A stretch of 64,000 nucleotides of DNA, from contig JAZKDW010000011.1 in the NCBI GenBank assembly GCA_040387375.1, forward strand, positions 1 to 64,000. The letters are read 5' to 3'. A program made the position numbers and the translations under genes. Shown here piece after piece: positions 1 to 7,804 of the stretch. The DNA is from JAZKDW01 sp040387375. Lineage in GTDB: Bacteria; Pseudomonadota; Gammaproteobacteria; Burkholderiales; Burkholderiaceae_D. A model generated the notes under the pieces. It was not told the origin of the DNA. It worked only from the letters and a program-made list of their open reading frames with translations, and made no database searches. Each line of letters begins with the position of its first letter. Within the stretch, counting starts at the first letter, position 1.

Positions 1-54
1 GAGCAGAAGCTTCCCAAGCTTACGACGAGGGTTCGATTCCCTTCACCCGCTCCA
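1..54 (+). tRNA. tRNA-Gly(CCC), 3' part only
   Basis: The window opens inside a tRNA gene. The anticodon stem-loop has the seven-base loop TTCCCAA, giving anticodon CCC. The T arm (GAGGG-TTCGATT-CCCTT) and the acceptor 3' strand ending CACCCGCTCCA, with an encoded CCA, match bacterial glycine tRNAs. The 5' acceptor and D arm lie before the window. tRNA-Gly 3' ends are frequent island insertion points, and an AbiE-type system lies directly downstream, but no integrase is visible. Confidence 0.93.
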
Positions 55-62
55 GTAAATTT

Positions 63-98
63 GAAAGAATCACCATGGTCACTCTTTCATGGTTTTTT
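63..98 (+). terminator. Probable terminator after tRNA-Gly
   Basis: An imperfect 26-base inverted repeat (outer arms GAAAGA and TCTTTC, inner CACC/GGTC region with two mismatches) runs from 63 to 88 and is followed shortly by six T residues at 93-98. It lies just after the tRNA, as expected for an intrinsic terminator of the tRNA transcript. It also separates the tRNA from the convergent toxin gene. The stem is not perfect, so confidence is moderate. Confidence 0.5.
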
Positions 99-112
99 CG
101 AAAATATTATGG

Positions 113-967
113 CTAAAGATTAGCCAGACCAAGTCCGCGCTCGAATTGATCGATGAAACGGGAAGGAATGGCAGAATCGGCTGCTATCGACCGGTCCATA
201 TGTACAACCAGACGGTCCCGCTTGACTGGGTCGCCAAGTACATCCAGCAAAGCCTGGCGTGTAGTTTGTTCGAGGATCAGCCTGGTATCGTAACCGAGCA
301 AGGTGGCGCCGGCGAAATCTATCTCGTAGCTGCAACTTTCCAAGATTGAGAATGCCTCAGCATAAAGACGGTCAACATTGCCCGCTTGATGGTAATGCCT
401 GAGCAGGAAGAAGAGATCCTGCGCGTCCTTGTTGTCGAGCAAACCGCGATCGTTCCAGGCCAATAGCTTGAGGGCAGCCAGCGCGGGTATCGAAACGACG
501 TTCGCTATAAGGCCCTCGCCCACATCGACCTGTATTGCCGATTCCAACGATTCGGCGTACCCCGTCACATTCATCACCACGGCCATATCCGGTGGCCATG
601 CGATCGTGTTTCCGGGTTGTTCGATTCCGCCGAAGGGAATTAGATCAAGGGGATACGCGGTTCCGAATTCATTCGGTCGATAGTACAATCGATGCGCCTC
701 ATCCGCCGCTGTCTGGAAGTCACCGCAATCGATAAACTCCTTCTTGATGATTTCGAACCGGTGCCAATCCTTTAGCGCGATGGCAAAGTCGACATCGCGT
801 GTCGCACGCCCGGCGCCGATCCCGAATACGTGGGTCATGAGAATGTCCCTGGCGGTCGCGCCGATTATGAAGTAGCTGGCCTTGTGTTTTGCGGCGATCA
901 GGTGAAGGGCCTTGAGGACGGCAAGCGTAATTCGATCGAGTGGTTTATCGCGTCGGGTTGTGTACAC
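113..967 (-). CDS. AbiEii-type nucleotidyltransferase toxin
   Basis: 284 residues resembling the AbiEii/AbiGii nucleotidyltransferase toxins of type IV toxin-antitoxin and abortive-infection systems. A polymerase-beta-like core is visible: a Gly-Ala-Thr-Ala-Arg-Asp stretch near residues 36-41 and an Asp-Val-Asp metal-binding pair at 58-60. The later helix 'LKLLAWNDR...KDAQDLFFLL' (about residues 165-190) is typical of this family. Members transfer nucleotides, probably to tRNA or another target, and stop growth when not restrained. The start overlaps the end of the upstream antitoxin gene by 23 bases, so the two are translated from one message. Assignment to the pair is firm; the target is unknown. 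Confidence 0.82.
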   Translation of the reverse strand: MYTTRRDKPLDRITLAVLKALHLIAAKHKASYFIIGATARDILMTHVFGIGAGRATRDVDFAIALKDWHRFEIIKKEFIDCGDFQTAADEAHRLYYRPNEFGTAYPLDLIPFGGIEQPGNTIAWPPDMAVVMNVTGYAESLESAIQVDVGEGLIANVVSIPALAALKLLAWNDRGLLDNKDAQDLFFLLRHYHQAGNVDRLYAEAFSILESCSYEIDFAGATLLGYDTRLILEQTTRQALLDVLGDPVKRDRLVVHMDRSIAADSAIPSRFIDQFERGLGLANL

Positions 968-2003
968 GGTCGATTACCTCACGAGAGATTTGTTTCGCTA
1001 CGGCGAGATTCCGTGTGTCGTGTGTACCAAGCAGGTCCGCATAAACCAGATGCAGTGGTACCGTCGGGAAGGATTCGGCAAAGTAATCCATATTCCAGAA
1101 CGATTGCACGACCTCAATGGTGCCATGAGGATCTGATCGCAACCGGAACCGCTGCACCAATTCGGAAAGCGCTCCGGGTTTTTCCATATCCATGTAGATG
1201 GTGTACGTTGCCGGGTTCAGATGCTTTGTGAGAATTTCCGCGGCTACTTCACCGCCCCATGCAGAGATCCGAAATTCAGGGCTCCAAACATTACGGAGAT
1301 CATCAGCATCGAACGCCGTAAAGCGAATCGATTTGAGTGTCGGTCGTAGACGGCTCATGTACCCTGTGGCCCACTCGCTTAACATCAGCTCAGGTGAATT
1401 CATGATGCGATTTCCGCCAGGCGCGGTGCCAATGAAGGCCCTTGCTTGCAGAGTCTCGAAAATTTTGCCGATTGCGCCAGTCGCCACCTGTACGGACTTG
1501 GAGATGTCGCGATAGGGCGCGTTCATCATTGATGGATCGGCCAGGAACGCAAACATCATGCGCAAGGCTGCGGGTGTGATAGTCATCTCGCGAGGTGTGA
1601 TCAGCGATTCTTTTCCTGGCTTGCGACCCGTCACATGGATCAGCACCCCCTCCCTGTCAGTAATGTAGGCGTTGCCAGCTGTATCGATGAACTGTATGTC
1701 GAGCTCGTGGCAGCGCGCTGCCATTGCATTGGTAAGCGGGTTACAAATGAGGAGGGTCGATTGATTCACGACGGATCTGGCTTTCAGATCGTCCAAAATG
1801 AGGGATCGGTCAATTTTTTGTTTGACCTCGCAAACGTACTGCAGCGACTTTCCTGCCGCCTGGAGCGACACTTTGGCGCCGGCGGAGCTAACGTGGCTGA
1901 GGAGTCGGCCGGTGATTCCGGTGGACTCGCGCAACCCATCCAAGGCCTCCGTTATTAGCTGCGTTTCCGAGCTCGATGCGGGAAAAATCTGGTGAACGTT
2001 CAT
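945..2003 (-). CDS. AbiEi-type antitoxin and autorepressor
   Basis: 352 residues, placed as the first gene of the pair and overlapping the toxin. It has no enzyme motifs. A helix-turn-helix-like segment lies around residues 160-190 ('YRDISKSVQVATGAIGKIFETL'). In studied AbiE systems the AbiEi protein represses its own operon by binding inverted repeats at the promoter and counteracts the AbiEii toxin without stable complex formation. The promoter here carries two copies of one palindrome, which fits autoregulation. The ATG at 2003 lies inside a 14-base inverted repeat. The family call rests on context plus general resemblance, because AbiEi proteins diverge strongly. Confidence 0.72.
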   Translation of the reverse strand: MNVHQIFPASSSETQLITEALDGLRESTGITGRLLSHVSSAGAKVSLQAAGKSLQYVCEVKQKIDRSLILDDLKARSVVNQSTLLICNPLTNAMAARCHELDIQFIDTAGNAYITDREGVLIHVTGRKPGKESLITPREMTITPAALRMMFAFLADPSMMNAPYRDISKSVQVATGAIGKIFETLQARAFIGTAPGGNRIMNSPELMLSEWATGYMSRLRPTLKSIRFTAFDADDLRNVWSPEFRISAWGGEVAAEILTKHLNPATYTIYMDMEKPGALSELVQRFRLRSDPHGTIEVVQSFWNMDYFAESFPTVPLHLVYADLLGTHDTRNLAVAKQISREVIDRVHNPTR

Positions 2004-2048
2004 AATTTAGCTTCTTTCACGGAACGTGAACGATGCTAAATTATGAAC
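1998..2048. repeat. 14-base inverted repeat around operator O1
   Basis: GTTCATAATTTAGC at 1998-2011 is the exact reverse complement of GCTAAATTATGAAC at 2035-2048. The left copy contains the antitoxin start codon and the right copy contains the predicted -10 box. Operator O1 lies between the two arms. In DNA this could form a cruciform with O1 at its tip. Confidence 0.75.
2016..2030. promoter_or_regulatory. Operator O1 of the AbiE operon
   Basis: TTCACG-GAA-CGTGAA is a perfect six-base inverted repeat with a three-base spacer. It lies between the predicted -10 box and the antitoxin start codon, and shares both half-sites and the spacer length with the second palindrome upstream of the -35 box. 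Confidence 0.72.
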
Positions 2049-2068
2049 AATTTTTTGACAATGTTCAA
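2040..2068 (-). promoter_or_regulatory. Predicted sigma-70 promoter of the AbiE operon
   Basis: Read on the minus strand, TTGAAC (2068-2063) is followed after 17 bases by CATAAT (2045-2040), which gives standard spacing. Transcription would start near 2033, about 30 bases before the antitoxin ATG. The promoter sits exactly between the two operator palindromes. Confidence 0.68.
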
Positions 2069-2075
2069 GTATTTG

Positions 2076-2100
2076 TTGCGTTCACGTAACGTGAACGCAA
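2076..2100. promoter_or_regulatory. Operator O2 of the AbiE operon
   Basis: A perfect 25-base palindrome: TTGCG then TTCACG, spacer TAA, then CGTGAA and CGCAA. The inner 15 bases match operator O1 except in the spacer. It lies just upstream of the predicted -35 box. The longer arms suggest this is the stronger site. Confidence 0.72.
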
Positions 2101-2171
2101 CAAAAAAGTGAACAAAGGGGTGCTCATGCTCTTCAGAAGCCCCCTGCCCCCGGCGCTCCCTCCCTCCAGGC

Positions 2172-3185
2172 TCATTCGGCCGCAGCTCGCTCGCGCGCAA
2201 TGATCGCCTGCACCAGCCTGCGGGCGCGGATCGGACCGGCATCGGTTTTCAAGGCCACCGGAAACGCCGTGCCTCCCTGCGCTCCCAGGGAACGTTGCTG
2301 CGCTTCCAGCATGACCGCGTCTTCATCGAAGGTTTTGCTCGTCTGCTCGAAAATGAACTGGTCCAGCTCGGCATCGTCCTTCTGGTAAGACCGGGCTACC
2401 CCCCAGAAGTAATGGGAGCTGGTCGCGGTTTCCGGCGTCACCAGATGAATGACACGCCGCTCCAGCGCGTCGGCGATCGTTCCAGTGGCGGGATAAGAGC
2501 CGTTTTCGATCAGGTTGTAACTCGGCGGCGTGAAAATCGTCGTATGCCAGCGGTTGATCGGTTCCGTGAAGCCGGTAACCTTGACATAGAACGGCGGCGG
2601 TTCGCAGTTGAACATGTCGCGATGCACCCGCACTTCGGCATCGTTGCCGGTGGTTGTCACGGGCGCTTCCGCCACCGCTTCGTTGCCTATGGTTTTATCG
2701 TGAAGAAAAGACTCATGCGAGAGGTCGAGCAGGTTGTCGTTGAGCAGCTCATAGTGTGCGCCGACGTGATGGTAACCTGCACAGGCCGTCCATTCCTCGT
2801 CATCCATCCAGTAGACATCGGGAATCAATGACACATCGGCGGCGTCGCGCTCGCCCATCCAGATCCAGGTGAGATTGTATTTGTCATGCAGCGGATAGGT
2901 CTGCACGGCTGCCTGAGCGGGAATCATGTCCTGACAGGGTATGTGTTTGCATTTGCCATCGGCGCCGATGCGCAAGCCATGATAGGTGCATCTGACGACA
3001 TCACCTATCAGCTTGCCCAAGGAGAGCGGCACACCGCGATGCGGGCAGCGGTCGGCCATTGCAACCGGTTTTCCTTCGCTGTCCCTGAACATCACCACCG
3101 CCTGTTCCAGAAAGGTCCGGGCCAGCAAAGAGTCCTTTACGTCGCGGCTGAATGCAGCCACGTACCACGCGTTCCTGATCCACAT
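2172..3185 (-). CDS. Rieske [2Fe-2S] aromatic oxygenase, VanA-like
   Basis: About 337 residues. The Rieske cluster motifs are CPHRG near residue 46 and CTYHG near residue 66, binding one 2Fe-2S cluster. The mononuclear iron motif follows in 'NDNLLDLSHESFLH' (about residues 150-163). This layout is that of vanillate O-demethylase-type and related aromatic ring or demethylating oxygenases. Such enzymes need a reductase, and none is encoded next to it. ATG at 3185 is preferred over 3191 because AAGG lies nine bases before it and only three before the other. It follows a Bug gene by 18 bases, probably in one operon. The substrate is not known. Confidence 0.85.
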   Translation of the reverse strand: MWIRNAWYVAAFSRDVKDSLLARTFLEQAVVMFRDSEGKPVAMADRCPHRGVPLSLGKLIGDVVRCTYHGLRIGADGKCKHIPCQDMIPAQAAVQTYPLHDKYNLTWIWMGERDAADVSLIPDVYWMDDEEWTACAGYHHVGAHYELLNDNLLDLSHESFLHDKTIGNEAVAEAPVTTTGNDAEVRVHRDMFNCEPPPFYVKVTGFTEPINRWHTTIFTPPSYNLIENGSYPATGTIADALERRVIHLVTPETATSSHYFWGVARSYQKDDAELDQFIFEQTSKTFDEDAVMLEAQQRSLGAQGGTAFPVALKTDAGPIRARRLVQAIIARERAAAE

Positions 3186-3203
3186 TCTCATTCACCTTTT
3201 ACA

Positions 3204-4178
3204 TTAGTCAGCAGTGATTTTTGCGTCGGTAACAATCTTTCTGTAGTACGCCGTTTCACGCGCGATCATCTCCGCAAGATACGAAGGAGTTCCGCCCAGC
3301 GGCTCGAGGAAACCGGCGGCCAGTGTCTTTTTGACTTCGTCGTCAGCCAGCGCCTTGTTCAAAGAGGCGTTGAGGCGATTGATCCTTGCCGCCGGTGTTC
3401 CAGGGGGCGCCATGATGGCGTACCAGCCGTCGAAGTCGTAGTTCTTCACGCCGGCCGAAGTCACGGTCGGTACGCCTGGCAGGAGCCCCGATGGCTTGGC
3501 GCTGGTGACCGCGAGTGCCTTGACTTTATTGCTGCTGATGTAGGAAGCCGCTGAAGTCAGGCTGATGAAACCCACATCAACCTGCCCGCCGGCCAGGTCC
3601 AGAATACCGGGACTGCAACCTTTGTAAGGGACGTGCAGCATGTTGATGCCCGCGGATGCCTTGAGCTGTTCTGCCGAAAGATGATGAATCGATCCCTGGC
3701 CGCAAGTGGAAAACGACAGCTTGCCGGGGTTGGCCTTCGCATGGCTGAGCATCCCCGCCATATCATTGAAGGGCGCATCGCGCTTGGCCAGCACAACAAC
3801 CGGGGAATGCGCCAGCGCGATAATCGGCGTAAAACTTTTTTGCGGATCGAACTTCACTGTCCGGTCAACGAGGGGCGCGATGACCAGGCTATTGGTAGTG
3901 AACAGAATCGTCTTGCCGTCGGCTGGCGAGGCTGCCACAAAATCATGCGCGATATTGCCGCCTGCGCCGGGGCGGTTTTCCACAATGACTGTTTCACCCA
4001 GGTCCTGCTGAAGGAAACGCCCGAAGATCCGTCCCAGGTTATCGGTGCCGCCGCCAGCGGGAAACGGAATGATCACTTTGGTCACATTGCTCTGCGCATG
4101 GGCGGCGCCCAGGCCAAGCCCGACGCAGCAAAGCGCGGCAATGCCGGTCAGCTTCATTTTTTTTATCATGATGTTCAC
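3204..4178 (-). CDS. Bug/TctC-type periplasmic binding protein
   Basis: 324 residues with an N-terminal signal peptide ('IAALCCVGLGLGAAHAQ'). Family signatures 'PFPAGGGTDNLGR' and 'ENRPGAGGN' occur in the first 75 residues. Bug proteins bind organic acids in the periplasm and usually serve tripartite tricarboxylate transporters, although most are encoded without membrane partners, as here. A GTG start at 4178 is chosen because AGGAG lies seven bases upstream. Its position between the Rieske oxygenase and the decarboxylase-like gene suggests that its ligand is an aromatic carboxylate. Confidence 0.87.
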   Translation of the reverse strand: MNIMIKKMKLTGIAALCCVGLGLGAAHAQSNVTKVIIPFPAGGGTDNLGRIFGRFLQQDLGETVIVENRPGAGGNIAHDFVAASPADGKTILFTTNSLVIAPLVDRTVKFDPQKSFTPIIALAHSPVVVLAKRDAPFNDMAGMLSHAKANPGKLSFSTCGQGSIHHLSAEQLKASAGINMLHVPYKGCSPGILDLAGGQVDVGFISLTSAASYISSNKVKALAVTSAKPSGLLPGVPTVTSAGVKNYDFDGWYAIMAPPGTPAARINRLNASLNKALADDEVKKTLAAGFLEPLGGTPSYLAEMIARETAYYRKIVTDAKITAD

Positions 4179-4196
4179 GAGGTGTCTCCTGTTGGA

Positions 4197-5180
4197 TTAG
4201 ATAACAAACTGTTCGAGTGAAGAAGGAGCGAATAAATCATCGGCGGCAAGCTGCGTGGCCGACAATCCCTGCCGATGGTGATAACGCAGGAAGGTGTCGA
4301 GCGTATCCCTGTTTCCGTCCAGTCCATAGCGCCAGAAATCCTTGCCCATCAGGGCTACCGTATCGTCGTATTCGCTGGTCAGCCACGGCAGCGACGTCTT
4401 CAGCGCACCCACTTCCGAAAGCTCGGCGAGCGCATGGTTTTTTGCCTGCACAAAGGCCTTGAAGACGCTGGCGGCAAGCCACGGATATTGCTCAACCAGA
4501 TCATTGCGAATGCCGACGACATGCATGATGGGGAAAATGCCGGTTCTGGAAAAATAGGATTTTTCCACTGACCTGAGGTCAGTAACCAGTCTTCTGGCGC
4601 GGCCATCCACAAACGTACTCGGCGCCCTGGGAGCGAGGATGGCGTCGACTTTCCCCGCAAGCAGCCACTCGTTGAGCGTTTCGCTGGCGGGTATCGCCTG
4701 GACATCCACGTTGGCCGGCGGGACAAAACTCACCTTTTCATGCCTTCCCGGTTTTTCGACGCCGCCGGTACGCCACTTGACGTCATGCGGCGCAACGCCG
4801 TATTCATCCTCTAACAGACCGCGTACCCAGACTGGCGCCGTCAACTGATATTCAGGCACGCCTATCGTCTTGCCTTTCAGGTCGGCCGGCGAACGTAATG
4901 TGCTGTCCGCCCGCACATACAGGGCGGAATGCCGGAACATGCGCGACAGGAAGACAGGGATTGCCACGTAAGGGCACTGCCCTCTCGAGCGCAGCATGGT
5001 GTAGCTGCTCAGGGAGAGCTCGGCGACGTCAAATTCGGCAGTCCGAAGCGCCCTGAAAAAGGTTTCTTCAACCGGCAATGCCAGGAAATTCGCGTCGCAA
5101 CCCTCGATCGATATGCGCCCGTCAATAAGCGCCTGGGTGCGGTCGTAATCCCAGCAGGCAAGGGTAAGCGGTAGTTTCAT
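4197..5180 (-). CDS. 4,5-dihydroxyphthalate decarboxylase-like protein
   Basis: About 327 residues with a periplasmic-binding-protein (NMT1-like) fold but no signal peptide, so it is probably cytoplasmic. The beginning, 'LPLTLACWDYDRTQALIDGR', and 'LPVEETFFRALR...FDVAELSLSSYTML' resemble 4,5-dihydroxyphthalate decarboxylases of phthalate pathways. These remove CO2 to give protocatechuate. The start at 5180 gives the usual N-terminus; an extension to 5261 is open but would cross the probable regulatory region. It heads the minus-strand operon and is divergent from a LysR gene. The true substrate may be another aromatic acid. Confidence 0.72.
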   Translation of the reverse strand: MKLPLTLACWDYDRTQALIDGRISIEGCDANFLALPVEETFFRALRTAEFDVAELSLSSYTMLRSRGQCPYVAIPVFLSRMFRHSALYVRADSTLRSPADLKGKTIGVPEYQLTAPVWVRGLLEDEYGVAPHDVKWRTGGVEKPGRHEKVSFVPPANVDVQAIPASETLNEWLLAGKVDAILAPRAPSTFVDGRARRLVTDLRSVEKSYFSRTGIFPIMHVVGIRNDLVEQYPWLAASVFKAFVQAKNHALAELSEVGALKTSLPWLTSEYDDTVALMGKDFWRYGLDGNRDTLDTFLRYHHRQGLSATQLAADDLFAPSSLEQFVI

Positions 5181-5275
5181 GTAATGGTTTTCTGGCCGAG
5201 TCAGTTTGTGGATGTCATCGAAATGTTGGAGGACAATACCGGACACGGCCTGGATGGACAATCACATTGGCGCGA

Positions 5276-5361
5276 CCTCTGCTATGCATAATTTGCATAT
5301 CCGGGTACGATTCGCGGCTGCGGCCTGGCAAACCAATGCGTATCATCCCCTCTGCTATGCA
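5276..5361. promoter_or_regulatory. LysR-type binding sites between divergent genes
   Basis: TATGCA-TAATT-TGCATA at 5283-5299 is a perfect six-base inverted repeat containing a T-N11-A core, the usual LysR-family site. The 13-base string CCTCTGCTATGCA occurs at 5276-5288 and again at 5349-5361, 73 bases apart, the second copy close to the regulator start. This fits one activation site and one autoregulation half-site. Confidence 0.65.
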
Positions 5362-5391
5362 GCACTGACATAACCGAATGAAGGTTTGACC

Positions 5392-6294
5392 GTGGATCTC
5401 AAACAGCTGGAGTATTTTGTCCGGGTTGCCGAGTTGGGCAGCTTCGTCAAGGCAGCCGAATTGCTCGGCATTGCACAACCCACCCTCAGCCGCCGCATTC
5501 GTGCGCTCGAGATTGAACTCGGCCACAGCTTTTTACACCGCAATGGCCGCGGTGTCGTGCTGACATCAGAGGGCAGCAGATTCGTCGAGCAGGCACAGGC
5601 CGTGCTGCATGCCGCGGATGCGGCGGTGCAAGGGCTGCGCACGAGCAGCCAGCGATTGACCGGGCATGTCACCTGCGGCCTGACACCCAGCGTTGGCAGC
5701 CTGATGGTGCCCCTGTATGTGCAGCGGTTCAGGAAATTGCTGCCCGATGCCACACTCTCGATCGTGAACCATCTGTCGAACACCCTGCACGATCAGTTGC
5801 GTGCCAACCGGCTTGATTTTGCGGTTTATCACAATGTACCGCTCAGCTCCACGCTGACGGTGACGCCACTGAGTTCGGAAAAGCTCTATCTGGTCGGATC
5901 GAACAGAATCGGGAGCCAGAAGAATACCGTCGATTTTGCAGAGTTCGATGGGCTGCCGATTGTCATGCCGTCGCGCCTGCATGCAATCCGGGCACCGGTC
6001 GAGGCCGAAGCGTCGCGCCAGGGAATCCGTCTCAACATCGTGATTGAAATTGATGACATGGCCTCGGTATTCCAGCTGACCAGGGATGGCGTCGGCCACA
6101 CCATTTCTACCCGCCTTCCTTTGTTAGGCCTGCGCGGGACGTCAAAACTGGCAGTGCAACAGATCATTAGTCCTCAGCTGTTTACCCACCTTGCATTAGT
6201 CACGCCGCCGCAGGCCGGGCTGACGCCTTTGCAGCGCGCGGCCGCGGATCTGGCGCGCACGACATACCTGGATATGATACTGCCCGCCAGATAG
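5392..6294 (+). CDS. LysR-family transcriptional regulator
   Basis: About 300 residues. The N-terminal winged helix-turn-helix is clear ('LEYFVRVAELGSFVKAAELL', then 'AQPTLSRRIRALEIELG'), followed by a co-inducer-binding domain. GTG at 5392 is preferred: AAGG ends seven bases upstream, whereas a TTG at 5386 would be too close. It is divergent from the decarboxylase-like, Bug and Rieske genes and is the natural candidate regulator for them. The inducer is probably the aromatic acid or an intermediate (inference). Confidence 0.9.
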   Translation: MDLKQLEYFVRVAELGSFVKAAELLGIAQPTLSRRIRALEIELGHSFLHRNGRGVVLTSEGSRFVEQAQAVLHAADAAVQGLRTSSQRLTGHVTCGLTPSVGSLMVPLYVQRFRKLLPDATLSIVNHLSNTLHDQLRANRLDFAVYHNVPLSSTLTVTPLSSEKLYLVGSNRIGSQKNTVDFAEFDGLPIVMPSRLHAIRAPVEAEASRQGIRLNIVIEIDDMASVFQLTRDGVGHTISTRLPLLGLRGTSKLAVQQIISPQLFTHLALVTPPQAGLTPLQRAAADLARTTYLDMILPAR

Positions 6295-6310
6295 CGCCGG
6301 GCGCACAGCC

Positions 6311-6327
6311 GGGCAGGCTCCCTGCCC
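6311..6327. terminator. Hairpin after the LysR gene
   Basis: GGGCAGG-CTC-CCTGCCC is a perfect seven-base stem with a three-base loop, 17 bases after the regulator stop codon. No T run follows, so it is a weak intrinsic terminator at best. Confidence 0.35.
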
Positions 6328-6557
6328 ATCTTCACGGCACGGAAAACGCCCAATACCATAGCGTATGGAAAACTGGCGGCGGCAGGATCAAAGACCGTGC
6401 AGAGCCTGAAAATTTCTGGCATCATCATTTCAAGAAACCATTCTGTTCCGACCGCGGGTCTGGCAGCAAGCCCGAAGCATGCGGACGAGACGAATCAATA
6501 AGGCGCAGAAAAAAGCCTGAATGACAGGCATCGATGTTCTTACACGGAGACAAAAAA

Positions 6558-7712
6558 ATGAGACCGCTTTTTTTACTTCACGCCAAGGCAATCCTTGCCG
6601 GCGCCATCATCGCCGCTGCCAGCACCGCAGTCGCTCAGGAAACCATCAGGATCGGCCTCATTACCGACCGCATCGGCCCGGCCAAGCCGTGGTCGGAGCC
6701 GATTACCGTGGGCGCCGTCTATGCGGTCAAGGAACTCAACGCCAAGGGCGGCCTGCTCGGGAAAAAAGTCGAACTTCTCATCGAGGACGACCAGGGCAAG
6801 CCCGACGTGTCAGCCAGCGCCGCGCGCAAGCTAGACGAAGCGGGCGCGGCGTTCATCCTCTCGACCACACATACGCCGGCGGCGCTGCAGGCGCAGTCGG
6901 TGACGCTGGAAACCAAGACACCTCATCTGGCGCCATCGCTGACCGTCGATACCTTGACCACACAGATTCAGAATCCGAATTTCTGGCAAACCGGGCCGTT
7001 GGCGTCGACCCAGATCGCAACGCTGCTGGCCTATGCGAAGAACAAGAATTACAAGCGGGTAGCGCTGATCGCGGATAACTCGGCGATCAGCCAGGCAACC
7101 GCGAAGGCTTTCAGGGCCGAGCTGGAAAAGAACAATATCCAGGTCGTCAGCGACGAGATGGTGCCGGCCGGATCGACCTCGGCCGAAGCGCAGATGCAGA
7201 AGGTGCGCCAGGCCAGGCCGGACGCCATCTTCCTCGCCACGCTGCTGACATCGGAAAACCTGCTGATCCTGAAAGCGTATCGCCAGAATGGCATGAATAC
7301 ACCGATTCTCGGCAATTACAACCTGTCGGTTCCAATCTACATGTCGGTCGCCAAAGGCTTGCTGAATGGCGTGACCTTCGTCGATGCGTGGGACCCCGCC
7401 AAGCCGAACGTCCAGCGCTTCCTGGCCGAATACAAGAAGGACATGGGCGTCGAACCGCACAGCATGCAGGGATACGGCTACGATGGTGTCATGCTCGCCG
7501 CCGATGCGATCCGGCGCGCCGGCAGCACCGACAAGGAAAAGGTGCGTCTGGCGATGCAGGCCACCAGAGGCGTCACGGGGCTGATGGGCAGCGCCAAGGC
7601 AACCTATGGATTCGCGGACGGGCGCCGCACCGGCTTCGACAACGAAGGCATGGTGGTGCGTGTTTATGAAGGTGACCTGCAGGGCAAGGTGCTCCACGTC
7701 GGCACCAAATAA
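6558..7712 (+). CDS. Branched-chain-type ABC transporter substrate-binding protein
   Basis: About 384 residues. A signal peptide of roughly 27 residues ends at 'ASTAVAQ', followed by a mature protein beginning 'ETIRIGLITDRIGPAK' with the LivK-like type I binding fold ('VELLIEDDQGKPDVSASAARKL'). Such proteins deliver amino acids or, in Burkholderiales, often aromatic and aliphatic acids to Liv-type ABC permeases. No permease or ATPase is encoded nearby. ATG at 6558 follows CGGAGA. It precedes the VOC gene by about 90 bases on the same strand. Confidence 0.88.
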   Translation: MRPLFLLHAKAILAGAIIAAASTAVAQETIRIGLITDRIGPAKPWSEPITVGAVYAVKELNAKGGLLGKKVELLIEDDQGKPDVSASAARKLDEAGAAFILSTTHTPAALQAQSVTLETKTPHLAPSLTVDTLTTQIQNPNFWQTGPLASTQIATLLAYAKNKNYKRVALIADNSAISQATAKAFRAELEKNNIQVVSDEMVPAGSTSAEAQMQKVRQARPDAIFLATLLTSENLLILKAYRQNGMNTPILGNYNLSVPIYMSVAKGLLNGVTFVDAWDPAKPNVQRFLAEYKKDMGVEPHSMQGYGYDGVMLAADAIRRAGSTDKEKVRLAMQATRGVTGLMGSAKATYGFADGRRTGFDNEGMVVRVYEGDLQGKVLHVGTK

Positions 7713-7804
7713 CGCAGGGATGCCGGCGAGCGTTGCAGCCGGTCCGGACGCCGTCGGCTTTTGAAGACGCAGGCGGCGCAAGGCCGCCATCACAGGAGGA
7801 CTTG

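Noticed and set aside
89..349. Plus-strand open frame after the tRNA
   Set aside because: It lies wholly antisense to the end of the AbiEii-type gene, has no ribosome binding site and no recognisable content.
1..2170. Attachment-site duplication of the tRNA-Gly end
   Set aside because: No second copy of the tRNA 3' sequence and no integrase gene was found in the window.
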